Assembly (NCBI GenBank): GCA_016648135.1
Contig: JADDOH010001525.1
Location: 1-64,000, forward strand
Length of the DNA stretch: 64,000 nucleotides
Reading direction: 5' to 3'
Source of the DNA: Agrypnia vestita
Taxonomy: Eukaryota; Arthropoda; Insecta; Trichoptera; Phryganeidae
A model generated the notes under the pieces. It was given only the letters and a program-made list of their open reading frames with translations, did not search any database and was not told the origin of the DNA. The position numbers were made by a program, and so were the translations under genes. Positions 1 to 11,689 of this stretch are shown piece by piece. Each line of letters begins with the position of its first letter. Position 1 is the first letter of the stretch.

Positions 1-697
1 AATAAATTATGTAACTTTATTCTTTTTAAAGAGTTACTGAAATTTTTTTGAATAAATACTGCTCTATGCTTCAATATGATGTTTTGCTATAAAAATAACA
101 TCAATTTAATCTAAAAATAAATATAATTATTACCTTTATGCTTTTTTATTTCTTACCTCCCGATAAAACCAAAATCAATATGTGTGCGTATTTATTTTAA
201 TCGGCTAACACCGATTGCTACTGATAAGCCTAAAATGTAGCCAGCCATGATGAGTCTGCTGCACTGCCAAATGATGAGCACTGTGCCCCGCCACAACATG
301 TCTTCGTGGAAATGATGAAACTGTAAAAACAGCAAATTACATTGCATTCTGAATTCCGAACAAATAATACCAAAAACTGATTGCAGTGATGATTATACTT
401 TTTATTTCTTTGAGCATTGTTTGACACATGAAAAATTAGATTATTGACATATGTTCAGTTCATTATTTTATAAAGTTCACAATATACACAATATACACTA
501 CACATGATCAGCAAATTTGATTTGACATCAAATATTTATTTTATCATCACTTTCAACACTGTATTGTAGTTATTTTAAATTACATATACAGCCGATTCCG
601 CATAATTGGTTATTTGATCCAAATCCTAAGGAACAGAAACAAATAAAATAACTAATAGTAGTTTACTTCGGTTATCTGGGACACCATTCCATTTAAT
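1..697. other. AT-rich sequence without a supported gene
   Basis: AT-rich DNA with no convincing coding signal. A short GC-richer plus-strand patch near 237-330 stays open and ends in a stop, but it is too short and isolated to call an exon. Confidence 0.5.
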
Positions 698-934
698 TTG
701 TATAGTGAACGAGCTCCAATTATTAATTATCTGGAATTGTTGACAAAAGATGACAGTTTAGCATGTTACAATAAAAATGAAGACTGTGTAGATGAAATTG
801 TTGTATTTATTAATTCAAAACATCAAACAGTAAGCGAAGACAACGACAGTTATGATGAATATCCCCCTGTTCATATGACTAATCAAGATGCAAAAATATG
901 TTTAAGTGTTTATAAAATATGTTTATTCAAATAG
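698..934 (+). pseudogene. possible pogo/Tigger transposase C-terminal remnant
   Basis: A 78-codon open frame carries a D/E-rich stretch (residues about 28-54, with DCVDEIVVFI and SEDNDSYDEY) followed by PPVHMTNQDAKICLSVYKICLF. Tigger/jerky-type (CENP-B related) transposases end in a similar way: an acidic 'DEEIV...' tail, a proline-rich link and a short amphipathic helix. No DDE catalytic core or DNA-binding domain is visible next to it, so at most this is a broken C-terminal fragment. The match is to the general family pattern only; an unrelated ORF is possible. Confidence 0.3.
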
Positions 935-1439
935 GCCATGATGGGAGCCCAACATTCGCACTAAACACCTGTGTTGATTTTGTGCAATTGCAATTCAACA
1001 AACACAGTATTATAGTGATGGTATTTTAACCGTTGACACACTAACCGTTATTTGAGATTTGTATCTGATTGCATCGATGTTTGGCAACTGATTTTTATGC
1101 AATTCGATGGGCAACCATCAGTACTAGACAACATTTATATCTTAGTTATCAATCATCGATACAAATTACAAATATGTAACTGTAGCGTAAATAACCGGTT
1201 AAAATAATAGATAACTATATATACATAGATAACATCACTACAAGACAGGCTAAATTATATAGGTTATTTTCATGACTATTTTTTAAGATACTGTAATTAT
1301 ACCTAATTGGTTGTTAAATTTATTTCAGTATAATTGATTATTTTATTCTTTCACATTCTCATGTTATTATTTCAACATTTTAATAAAGTTAAATAATATG
1401 TTAATGTTATTTTTAAATTTCACCTTAGTATGTTTTTGT

Positions 1440-1740
1440 GCAAAAACGCAATAGGTTTGCATCTTAACAGTCTGGAAGCATTAGAAATTAATAAAGCAGT
1501 CAATAATAATAGCCAAACAATAAATAAACAAATAAATTTATCTAATAGTCCGATTTAAAAGTTTTTCCCTCTCTCTTCGCTTAATCCCTTCCCTTTCCTC
1601 CCCTACCTGGTTGACATTCTGTCCCTCGCTGATTTTCTTTCCCTATGTAAATGTCTATACATAGATCAGTCTATATTATATTATCCTGATGAAGGTTGAG
1701 ACCAACCGAAACTATTTGACAAATATAACAATATAGTATA
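1440..1740 (+). repeat. dispersed repeat P, copy 1, with hairpin core
   Basis: About 300 bp that is recognisably similar to 17255-17515: both have 'gaagcattagaaat'-type words, a C-rich pyrimidine tract, 'ctatgtaaat' and 'gtctatattatact'. It ends in a CTGATGA-hairpin-GAAA core at 1686-1711, with a 5-bp stem (GGTTG 1694-1698, CAACC 1703-1707). The family is unnamed; it could be the end of a retroelement. Confidence 0.6.
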
Positions 1741-2164
1741 ATAAGTGGTTAAAAACTAAGTAGGGTTGAGGGGCCAGCTTTGGCCACTTTAAAATATTTT
1801 TTGCCAACTGTGCATCACTACGAACTCAAAAATAGTCAGAATCGATTTATTTAAATTTCCCCATATAGCACATTAATTACGCTTTTGAAAATGTAGAAAA
1901 AAAGTATATAAAATTAGATATAATCTGAAATAGAAACATCAAACATGAAATGTGTCCAAATGTGCCGGTTCTGGCCACTTCAGTTTTTAGAAGGTTTCTT
2001 AATGTTTTGAATAAAAATAAAACAAGATAGGTACCTAAGTAACTGTAGGAAAATTATGAGTTTTATTATAATTATGATCTATAGCTAAAGAATGAGGTAA
2101 CTTTTAATACCACACTATACCCGGACAGATCAATTTGAAAATATAAGAATTTTTTGCTTGTAAG

Positions 2165-2445
2165 AATGTTCTTAGGTTTTCATGGCCACTCAGAATCTTC
2201 AAGTTTGTGTTTACTGGGGTATTATGCCGTGTTGTTACGACCTTTCGGGCCGACGTTTCGGATTCTGCCGTGTGTATCTCTGGCCGACGTTACGGATTTC
2301 ATTGCAGTGTCCATCATCAGGGCTGATGATGGACCCTGCGATGAGATCCGAAACGTCGGTCAGAGAGGTCAGATATACATGGCAGAATATCTCAAAAAAA
2401 CTACACGCAGAAGATTCTGAATGGCCGTGAAAACCTGAGAACATT
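2165..2445. repeat. fold-back (palindromic) element
   Basis: The two ends are inverted copies of each other (AATGTTCTTAGGTTTTCATG and, on the other strand, AATGTTCTCAGGTTTTCACG), continuing inward with few mismatches to a centre at about 2310-2330, where CATCATCAGGGCTGATGATG forms a palindrome. ORFs on both strands here are mirror images of the palindrome, not genes. The inner part has the GACGTTTCGG / ATCATCAG word pair seen in other fold-backs of this window. Confidence 0.75.
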
Positions 2446-2639
2446 TTTAGAAAGAAATTTAGTCCCTTTTGTGGAAGCGGGTAATGGCATTATCATTTTA
2501 ATACTATTCTTCGCAACATATGCCAGATTAGGTATTTGTGGCATAACAAATGTATTAGACGTGTACAATACAGTATTTATGGTGTGTGCCCTGATGGGGC
2601 TGCGACAACAATGTTTTACACTGCAAAAAATTAAAACAA

Positions 2640-2835
2640 AACACTAAAAATTGTCACTTTAAGGGAGGAGGTAGAGGATGGAAGAAATGGTGAGCGTAGA
2701 CATAAAGGATCCTTAAGCCTACCGACGATAGGTCGTAAGGCCTATGGCTTCCATCTCTTCTCAACTACGCACGGCGGGCTGGGATTCGGGAACTCTCTGG
2801 TCCCTTTCTGGTGAGACCGTGGAGGCTAACTTTCA
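2640..2835. other. GC-richer unclassified segment
   Basis: GC content rises locally (gtctaccga..., 'cacggcgggctgggattc', 'ggtgagaccgtggaggc') between AT-rich flanks. No reading frame or repeat partner was recognised. It is probably the remnant of another transposable element. Confidence 0.3.
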
Positions 2836-3077
2836 TAAATTCTTTGAATAATATTTTTTTATCAATTTGAGAAAACTTACAATCTTTGTATAAACCTCAA
2901 GTGCAGTTTATGCAAATTCAACTCGAGAATTCTCGACTAGAAATTCCCAGGAATTCTCGGATTTTCAAGAAATTTCTATTAATTTTAAATAATTGTTTAA
3001 TTAAATGCAAAATAAAATTAGGCTTATTAATAATCATCAACATGTATTATTTAATCAGTCTTGTTTTAATTAAAATA

Positions 3078-4363
3078 TTAGGTCCTTACATATGAAATTG
3101 GCGTTTAGTATGGGAGGAACATAAAGCCGATTTTTTTTAATTATAATATATTTATTTAATCAAAGTATGTACCATTGCTATCTATGCACTTTTGCCATCT
3201 CATAGGTAGTGCATCGATCCCTTTTCTAAAAAAACCATTCGGACGGGAATCAATAAAATCACTGAAGGCGGTTTGGACTGCCCCATCGGAGTTGAATTTT
3301 TTCCTTTGCAAGAAGTTATCCAAATTTCGAAAAAAATGGTAATCTGTTGGGGCAAGGTCCGGAGAGTACGGTGGATGTCTTAGACATTCCAATTGAAGCT
3401 CCTCTAATTTGGTAGCCGTCTGTTGTGCAGTGTGTGGTCTAGCGTTATCATGAAGCAGCAGTGGCCTAGAGCGATTAACCAGCCTCGGTTGTTTAGCAGC
3501 TAGCTTTTCCATCATGGTTTACAGTTGCTGACAATAGACATCTGCCGTAATCGTCTGGCCATATTTAAGAAAGCTGTAGTGAACGACACCAGCACTAGTC
3601 CACCAAACGCTCACAAGTAACTTTTTTGGAGTCAATTTTCGTTTGGGGCATGGTTTGGCTGGTTCGGCAGGGTTCAGCCATTGCGATGAGCGCTTCCGAT
3701 TATCGTACAGGATCCACTTTTCATCACAGGTAATGATTCGATTTAAAATCCCTTCATTATTGTGCCGGTTGAGTAATGCAACGCAGCAGTCAACGCGCGT
3801 TTGTTGATTTGCTTTACTCAATTCGTGAGGTACCCACCTTTCAAGCTTTTTCACCTTACCAATTTGCTTCAAGTGGATTAAAACAGTTTTATCACTAATA
3901 ATGCAGCCTCCAGCTAACTCGGATGTGGTTTGCGATGGATCCGCTTCCACAATAGCCTTCAATTCTTCATTATGAACTTTGGTCTCCGGCCGTCCACGGG
4001 GCTTGTTCTGCAGGTCGAAATTTACAGAACGAAAACGTTGGAACCAAAAACGCACCGTGTTTTCTTTTGCGGCACCGTTGCCATACACATCATTAATCCT
4101 TCGAGCCGTTTCTGCAGCACTGGTGCCACGGTGGAACTCGTACTCGTTAATAACGCGATATTTCAAGTTTTTCATTTTATAAACTGAGTGACGCAAATAA
4201 AAAAACAATTGAGGAAAAAACAAATGAATTATAATTTTCAAAACACAAATACATGAGTAAATAGCTGTATAAATTTGTATTTGGAATTCCTAACCAATGA
4301 GAAGATATTTGAGATCAAATTTGCCAGTACGGAAAAACGTCAATTTCATATGTAAGGACCTAA
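3078..4363 (-). mobile_element. mariner element, copy 1, full length, TA target duplication
   Basis: A 1,286-bp element on the minus strand with terminal inverted repeats starting TTAGGTCCTTACATATGAAA at both ends and flanking TA dinucleotides (3076-3077, 4364-4365). This is the hallmark of Tc1/mariner insertion. Copies 2 (8524-9807) and 3 (21309-22438) are close relatives. It carries one transposase gene, interrupted by a single stop. Confidence 0.96.
3156..4175 (-). pseudogene. mariner transposase (cecropia/Hsmar1-like), one nonsense codon
   Basis: This frame encodes a mariner transposase of 339 residues, close to the usual family length of about 345. It would cut and paste the element at TA sites. 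The start chosen is the Met of MKNLKYRV; the 22 codons upstream are open but lie in the element's 5' region. Visible features are the N-terminal helix-turn-helix region with SAAETARRIND and NTVRFWFQRF, the WVPHEL linker motif, the first catalytic Asp in TCDEKWILYDN, the second in HDNARPHTA, the signature YSPDLAP, and the third Asp 34 residues after the second (D34D). The end RWQKCIDSNGTYFD is also typical. A single in-frame stop at 3519-3521 replaces a Gln that copy 2 retains; the frame continues directly after it. It is the best preserved copy here but is not predicted to make full-length protein. Confidence 0.93.
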
Positions 4364-4550
4364 TATCATGCTTTACAAATTAGTCTCAGGTATTGATTAT
4401 TTCTTCGTTTCGCATTCACTCTGCATAATATTTATTTATTCTATCACGCCCGTTTAGGGCACTCCGAATAGTATTTCTATTTTGATATTCGTCTTATGGT
4501 TCTTCCGATTAAAAAAAAGTGGTACTGCATTAAAAATATGTTTTATGTAT

Positions 4551-5582
4551 AGGGTGTCTCATAGCTAGTAGCAATAACTTCGGAGGAATCTTCGTAATTT
4601 AATTTTGAATAGACGATATTATATGGTTGAAATATCGACAGATAAGCGACATTAAAGTTTCCTTTTTTTTTCAAAATTTCCGACTTATTTTCTGTAAAAC
4701 ATTGGACTATCACTAAAGTATCTTGTATGAAATATTAAAAATTTATTCGCCTTAATCTATACCTAAAAACTCGATGTCTGTCTGTTCTCTATACAAATCT
4801 ACACCGTTTGTCCGATTCTACTCAAATTTTGCATACTTATGCTTTAGAACCTGGCGGGTAACATAGGCAACATTTCCCCCTCTCCTTTTACCCCTTCCCC
4901 TCCCCATGATATATCTCAAATGCATCTGTATCGTTCGACCGATTAGACTCAAAATTTGGAAACTTTTTCTTTTGGACCTGGCGGGTAACATGGACGACAT
5001 TTCTCCCCTCTCCATTTACTTACCTCACTCTCTCCTCTAATATATTTTCTATACAAATCTACACCGTTCTACCGATCAGACTCAAAATTTTGCAAACTTA
5101 TTCTTTAGGACTCAGCGGGTAACACAGGCCACATTTCCTTCCTGGACATCTCATCCATCCCGGTGTTGATTAAATGGAAACATTGTTTTAATAAGAGGCT
5201 TTGCAAAACAATGGAAACCTTGTTTTCTTCTACAAAACTATTTTAAACTTAATCCTTAAACCGTGCAACGTCGGGTATGAACAGCTAGTACAAGATAATA
5301 CAAAATGATGAAAACCTTACAAAAGATTATTTTTCAAATTACTGGAAGGTTTTATTCATCTTATTTAACTTAGTATCAAAGCTGATGAATTTTTAACATT
5401 CGACTTCAATTGGTGTAGTGAGTCCATTTAACAGAAAATAAGTTAGAAATATAAAAAATACAAACTTTTAAGTCGCTTATCTATTGTCGTATCTTCGTAA
5501 CTCCGTGTCTCTGTAACTGACTATTTTCTATTCAAAATTAAATGAAGAAGACTCCCCAAAGTTTTTGCTACTAACTACGAGA
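4551..5582. repeat. fold-back family F element, copy 1, split by a Helitron
   Basis: The left end (gtctcatagctagtagcaat, followed by a stretch ending ttaattttgaatag) is the inverse of the right end (ctattttctattcaaaatta ... gctactaactacgagat). The inner parts 'gcgacattaaagttt' and 'aacttttaagtcgctta' also pair. The Helitron at 4756-5288 sits inside. Related elements lie at 45307-45842, 53299-53815 and 59074-59573. They code for nothing and look like MITE-type fold-backs. Confidence 0.7.
4756..5288 (+). mobile_element. non-autonomous Helitron-like element, copy 1
   Basis: It begins with TC (TCTATACCTAAAAACTCGAT) after an A and ends with GGGTATGAACAGCTAG before a T. TC...CTAG ends with insertion between A and T are the Helitron signature. 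Internally a module of about 125 bp ('ctatacaaatctacaccg', 'cgattctactcaaa', 'ggcgggtaacat', pyrimidine tract) recurs about three times. No Rep/helicase gene is present. The copy at 7449-7836 shares both ends. Confidence 0.78.
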
Positions 5583-6415
5583 TAATAATAAAGTAACTTT
5601 CCGTTTTCTTAGAAATTACTTACGATAATGTTCGGCATCGTAAGCATGGAAAAAGTTTATAAAAAAACGAGCGAGCCTTACAGTAGTCGCATATGATGTG
5701 TAACATTTGACATCTCTCAATTAAAAATATCAATTGACCACCAACAGAAATTAACATCAAAATTTAAAAAAGCCAATTACCTATAATATATTTATTAATT
5801 AATTAGTAAATACAAGTAAAAAAAACGTATGTGCATTTGTTTATTATTGAATTTTGCCGCACTAGGTAGGTACCGTATATCTACATACCTACGCATTTTG
5901 TTCAGAAATGTGTTTGGCCAATTATATGTTTTCATTTACTTTCATAGATGGCGGTAGTGTGCCGCCATACATATAAATCACCTACATAAAATGTGAGAAT
6001 GTGAATCGTTAAGGGGAGTTATTGTTTATTTTAATGTAAAATAAACTTATGTATTTATTTGGATAGTTTCGAAGACATAAGCCAAAATATATCAAAGTTA
6101 CAACATCCACACGCTTGACACCAGCCTTGCAACATATATACAAAATCAGAAGCATTGACTGGTAGTGTACGTCTTCGCTCGACATTGATTTGTTTATAAA
6201 CGATGACTTTTCTTCCACCACGCGTGCTCCGCGCGCGCTCATTGGTTAAATGAAAATGCGCGCGCTTCCCTGGCGTATTTCCTGTTACGCATTTCCGTCC
6301 TTTTTCACGAAATCACTACCCCAGATTGCAGGAAAGCGAGAGGAAAGATGTTTACACATCAATAATATATAAGTTCACTACTAAATGCTAAAATTAGAGT
6401 TAAATGAATATTTTT
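5583..6415. other. AT-rich sequence, no gene recognised
   Basis: Low-complexity AT-rich DNA. A short GC-rich patch at about 6205-6300 (CGCGCGCTC-like words) has no coding signal. Nothing else is supported. Confidence 0.5.
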
Positions 6416-6920
6416 ACTCCCTTTATATTAACTCGTGGCGTCTGCTTGCTTGCCGTCAACAAAAACTTTGGATCGATTTTTGACCCTTTTCCCGTGATCC
6501 AATCGAGCTGAAACTTGGCAAGTAGACTCGTGGCGACGATCAAGAAGATCTATCAAATTTTCGTTAAAAAAATTAATAATTATAGTATAATTTCGGATTT
6601 TTATAAATTTTATTGGTTTTTTCAAATTGGAATCATTAGAAAAGTTTGATTAGCAACGCGGCGGCCCGATAACGTCGCGGAATATTTTCTAAATTTGAAT
6701 TACTCCGTCGGTATGCATAATAGGTACTTCACTACGAATGTCGAAAATCTAAATTGACTGACAAATGTTTTTAGAATTTAATCTTCAAAGCATGAAGTGT
6801 CTTATCAAAGCTCAAAACATCCGACACTTTAGAAATATATTAAATTACTGTAAGTTTAGTGTTATGTTATATGTTTTAATTCGTCTTTAATTGTTGTTAT
6901 ATTTTACAAAGAAAGGGAGT
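6416..6920 (+). repeat. dispersed repeat A ('ACTCCC' element), copy 1
   Basis: It starts ACTCCCTTTATATTAACTCG and ends AAGAAAGGGAGT, giving short terminal inverted repeats (ACTCCCTTT). It is nearly identical along its length to 39645-40166, and shorter versions lie at 17524-17868 and about 32430-32751. The following 'aaaaacttgatttttatggg' is also conserved among copies, so the true element may extend further. No transposase frame is seen. Confidence 0.8.
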
Positions 6921-7448
6921 ATAACAAAAACTTGATTTTTATGGGTTACTTTTTTTGTACCATAAAAACATGTTCAATACGTCTGAGACATGCAACGCGT
7001 TTGTAAATTCAACATTAAGAACGTAACCGATTCTTTCGCAGCACAGGAAACAGTTATAAACTTCCTACGCTGTAAAAATTAATTTGGCTTATAATCTTTA
7101 TAAATAATTGTCGAGCTCTCATTCGCCGATCGCGGATCTGAGTCAGCACCACGGAAAAACGGATAAAACCACGAACATACTTCACAGCTGAGTAAATGAC
7201 TGCCACATGTTGTGTAACACGGAGTGATGGACTAATGTCCTGTTTACTCGACTTGCAGCAGTAGATTTCCATGTTACAACATGGACTACTCAGGGTTGAT
7301 AAAAATTGTGATTTTCTTAAATAAAAAAAATCTGATTTTTTAAATTTAAATCAGGTTTTTTTTTTTTTTTTAAAATATGCCGATCTTTTTTAATTTGTGA
7401 GTCATTTATTGTTGAGAAAAAAGACAATATAATTTTTGGTTACTTTAA

Positions 7449-7836
7449 TCTATACCTATAAATCTCAATGTCTGTCTGTCTGTTCTCTATACAAATCTAC
7501 ACCCTTTGTCCGATTCGATTCAAATTTTGCATACTTATGTATTAGGACCCGGCGGGTAACACAGGCGACATTTTCCCCCTATTATTTTCCCCCTACCCTC
7601 CCTCTGATATATTTTCGATGCAAATCTGCACCGTTCTACCGATCGGACTCAAAATTTGGAAACTTATTCTTTAGAACCCGGCGGGTAACATAGGTGACAT
7701 TTCCTCCCTCCCCTTTTCCCTTTCCTCTCTCCCTGATGTATTTTCGATGCAAATCGAAATCGATCCTTTGATTCCCCACACAAATTTATTTTCAACTTAA
7801 TCCTTAAGCCGTGCAAGGCCGGGTATGAACAGCTAG
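7449..7836 (+). mobile_element. non-autonomous Helitron-like element, copy 2
   Basis: TC at 7449-7450 (TCTATACCTATAAATCTCAA) follows A; the 3' end GGCCGGGTATGAACAGCTAG precedes T. It shares ends and internal modules with 4756-5288, with two full internal modules plus a shortened one. It is 388 bp against 533 bp in copy 1, and the difference lies mainly in module number. Confidence 0.78.
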
Positions 7837-8523
7837 TTATTAATAAAATTAACAAAAATCAACATATTACTTCTTCTAAAAACTCAGTAATTTAAAAAAA
7901 AAACACAGTGGCATATTTATTTGCCGTATTTAACAAAAAATTAACAAGGAAAATAAAAAACAAAAATTAATAAATGAACATAAAACAATTTGGGTTTCAC
8001 TGCAGTTGCAGTCACTTTGTTTTTATTGGTTTTGTAATTTTATCGAATTTAGTTTTTTCAAAAGGAAGACTAATTTGGCCGCCTTCTCGGTGCCGAATCT
8101 ATTTCTTATTTTGCTGTGCACCAAACTGAGTGCCGAAAATATTATTTCGACCCCAGCGAAAGAAGCAACTGTACTTGGCAGTTGCTTGACTATATCCAAT
8201 TCTTCTGCGGTTATACATTTTTTCGTATTATGTATCGCTACCCATCAATCAGTTAGGTGCAGTCTTCTGTATTTAAACCGATTTAAATCAAGTGATTAAA
8301 TGATCTCAACCCTGGTGCTACTAAATTGGTTTGCTTTTTAATTTAGTGTGTATTAGATTGTTAGCGTTTAGAATTTAATTTACATAGGTGTTCGATGGAT
8401 CGTATGCCAGTTATCATTAATGATAGTTTTTTTTTTAAATTTAGGTAAGGTATCAAAAATATTTCTAACAAATTCGATTTTTGAGAAGATGTGTACCTAA
8501 ACACTTTTACGACCAGGTAGATA

Positions 8524-9807
8524 TTAGGTCCTTACATATGAAATTGGCGTTTTGCCGTACTGGAAAATTTGATCTCAAATATCTTCTCTTTGGTTAGGAA
8601 TTCCAAATCCAAATTTATACAGCTATTTACTCATGTATTTGTGCTTTGAAAATTATAATTCATTTGTTTTTTACTCAATTGTTTTTTTCTTTGCGTCACT
8701 CAGTTTACAAAATGAAAAACTTGAAATATCGCGTTATTTACGAGTACGAGTTCCACCGTGGCACCAGTGCTGCAGAAACGGCTCGAAGGATTAATGATGT
8801 GTATGGCGACGGTGCCGCAAAAGAAAACACAGTGCGTTTTTGGTTCCAACGTTTTCGTTCTGGAAATTTCGACCTGCAGAACAAGCCCCGTGGACGGCCG
8901 GAGACCAAAGTTGATAATGAAGAATTGAAGGCTATTGTGGAAGCGGATCCATCGCAAACCACATCCAAGTTAGCTGCAGGCTGCGGTGTTAGTGATAAAA
9001 CCGTTTTAATCCACTTGAAGCAAATTGGTAAGGTGAAAAAGCTTGAAAGGTGGGTACCTCACTAATTGAGTGAAGCAAATCAACAAACGCGCGTTGACTG
9101 CTGCGTTGCATTACTCAACCGGCACAATAATGAAGGGATTTTAAATCGAATCATTACCTGTGATGAAAAGTCGATCCTGTACGATAATCGGAAGCGCTCA
9201 TCGCAATGGCTGAACCCTGCCGAACCAGCCAAACCATGCCCCAAGCGAAAATTGACTCCAAAAAAGTTACTTGTGAGCGTTTGGTGGACTAGTGCTGGTG
9301 TCGTTCACTACAGCTTTCTTAAATCTGGCCAGACGATTACGGCAGATGTCTATTGTCAGCAACTGCAAACCATGATGGAAAAGCTAGCTGCTAAACAACC
9401 GAGGCTGGTTAATCGCTCTAGGCCACTGCTGCTTCAGATAACGCTAGACCACACACTGCACAACAGACGGCTACCAAATTAGAGGAGCTTCAATTGGAAT
9501 GTCTAAGACATCCACCGTACTCTCCGGACCTTGCCCCAACAGATTACCATTTTTTTCGAAATTTGGATAACTTCTTGTAAAGGAAAAAATTCAACTCCGA
9601 TGGGGCAGTCCAAACCGCCTTCAAAGATTTTATTGATTCCCGTCCGAATGGTTTTTTTAGTAAAGGGATCGATGAACTACCTCTGAGATGGCAAAAGTGC
9701 ATAGATAGCAATGGTACATACTTTGATTAAATAAATATATTATAATAAAAAAAATTGACTTTATGTTCCTCCCATACTAAACGCCAATTTCATATGTAAG
9801 GACCTAA
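8524..9807 (+). mobile_element. mariner element, copy 2, TA target duplication
   Basis: A 1,284-bp plus-strand mariner with the same TTAGGTCCTTACATATGAAA inverted repeats as copy 1, flanked by TA at 8522-8523 and 9808-9809. It covers the complete element but its transposase is broken in several places. Confidence 0.96.
8712..9730 (+). pseudogene. mariner transposase, three disabling changes
   Basis: This is the same 339-residue family member as in copy 1, starting at MKNLKYRVIY and ending at SNGTYFD. Damage visible by comparison with copies 1 and 3: a stop at 9063-9065 inside the WVPHEL motif; a one-base deletion between 9436 and 9437 that shifts the frame exactly at the HDNARPH catalytic motif; and a stop at 9578-9580 (Gln codon changed). 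The Gln codon that is a stop in copy 1 is intact here, so the copies decayed independently. Confidence 0.93.
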
Positions 9808-10067
9808 TATAAGTTTTTAGGAGTGTGTAAAGAAAATATGGTGTTACGAAAAAATGTTTTAAGGATATTAAGAAATCCTATAGTAAATATATTGGTGAAC
9901 ATTACAGGTTACATAAAACTATCGAAAAAAGAAAATATACAATAGTTAACATTTTTTTATTATTTCTTAAAACTTGTTTCAATAACTGATACTGCATTAC
10001 ATAAACTATAGTATACCTACCTTTTTCCATTTAAGAAAGACAATCGAAGTAGTATGTGTAAGCTATA

Positions 10068-10144
10068 GTACGAGGCACATTGTTTCGTTGTGTTGATGTT
10101 TATGCCCGTAAACACCAACACAACGAAACAATTTGCATCGTACG
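10068..10144. repeat. 77-nt near-perfect hairpin (possible small-RNA precursor)
   Basis: Two 35-base arms pair with only three mismatches around a 6-base loop (TGCCCG). The inner part TTGTTTCGTTGTGTTG pairs perfectly with CAACACAACGAAACAA. Size and shape resemble an animal pre-miRNA, but a young inverted duplication would look the same. I recognise no known miRNA seed. Confidence 0.6.
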
Positions 10145-10582
10145 CACGGCTTACGGATACTAATTAGATTATCTTTCATAAATGGAAAGAGTTCTACCAT
10201 ACCTAGGTAGGTACCTACATGGAATTCTTTTTTTCCTTGTGTATTTCCGAATTCAGAGTGCCCGTCACTTAGGTACCTACCTAGTAAGAGTCGATACAAA
10301 ACAACCCGCTTAAAAACAAACGATGAAAAGTCCTTCTTGTAATACGCGCTATAGAAAAATATTGACGATGCAATGTTTGAATCAGCTGGCCTTGTAGATC
10401 GGCCATCGTCGATAAAATAACAAATCTTTCCCATATAGAAATATGTACGTTCAAATTGTTCGTTGCCGAACCGACATTCACACGAGGCGCTAAATTGAAT
10501 CGGCGATCCAAATAACGGGCCTCAATCATAATACATTACAAAAAAACAAATAAAAAGATACAAAACAACAGCACGGACCATT

Positions 10583-11060
10583 TTAATCTACGACCTTAAA
10601 AAATACTCTTTCTGCTGAGTGATCCGTTACTCCGCATTTCCTCCGACTCGCTCGGGTGTAGAGTGATTGAACGGTTCTATTGCCGCTCTTTCTAATGCAC
10701 AGTGGTCTATGGCCGGCAGCGTGTCGCCGTCCCTCTCGGCCGCGCTGCGACACTCGGAGTGCATTCGGAGGGAATACCTCCTCGGGCGCTCTGCGCTCCT
10801 GGTAACCGGACGAGAGATGGAAATCAGTTTTGCTCGCGACAAATTTCGTAACTCCCGCTCGGCACGGGGTGAGAAAAATGGAAAAGTAACGCAACCACCG
10901 TTTGTTTATTGGATTGCGCAAATAGCATCCATCGCTGGCGGCGGGTGCTTTGTGAAATTTGTCAGCTTGGAGTAAACGGTGCACGCGCCTCCTCTATTGA
11001 TTATGTACTCCGCACCGCGACTATTTTAAAGCCTAGATGCAGTTAGTTAGTTAGTGTGGT
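10583..11060. promoter_or_regulatory. GC/CpG-rich block, possible promoter or conserved element
   Basis: GC content rises well above the surroundings, with many CpGs ('tccgactcgctcggg', 'ctcggccgcgctgcgac', 'gcgcctcctc'). ORFs are open on both strands but overlap each other and lack domains or splice sites I trust. Such a block can be a promoter, an untranslated first exon or a transposon remnant; the sequence alone does not decide. Confidence 0.3.
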
Positions 11061-11689
11061 CGCGTGCAATTTAATTAATAAATAAAAAATATGTTCACAA
11101 ACAACCGAGATAGATCGTTTGGTATATATATTTTTTCATTTGTAATTAATTATTTTGTTGTATGATTTTGAATTATAAATGGTTACACAGTTTACAATGT
11201 TTTGAAAATATAGCCTTTAAGTTTCTAATCTTCATTGTATCGTGATAAGTGTATATTCATGGCAACCGAAAAACATTAGATTATTATTATTATTAAAATA
11301 CTGTTTTTGAAATTTGTAGCAATTACGAGAAGAAGATTACTCCGTAACAAACTCTGCCCAAAATTTAATTGAGCAGGTAAAATTAAATGATCGGATAAAT
11401 AAGGTAATTTTCCTTTCACGTTTTAAAGCCCTTTTATAAAGGGCAAGATCGCCAATAAAACGTTTAAATGGACTCAGTCTGTTCGTAAAATGTATTTAGA
11501 CTGCGGAAAGTGAAGATGGAAAAAATAACAAAAGTTAAATTTTCCTTTGAATATATGAAATAAAAATAACGCAATAAATTACAAGGATAAATTTTGCAGG
11601 GATAAACTATGAATATATTTTTAATTATGCATTTTAATAAATAATTGAAGGATATAAAAACAAAGGCAGCAAAATCCAATAAACCAAAA

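Noticed and set aside
10063..10434. 123-codon minus-strand ORF
   Set aside because: It runs through the perfect hairpin at 10068-10144 and has no protein-like features.
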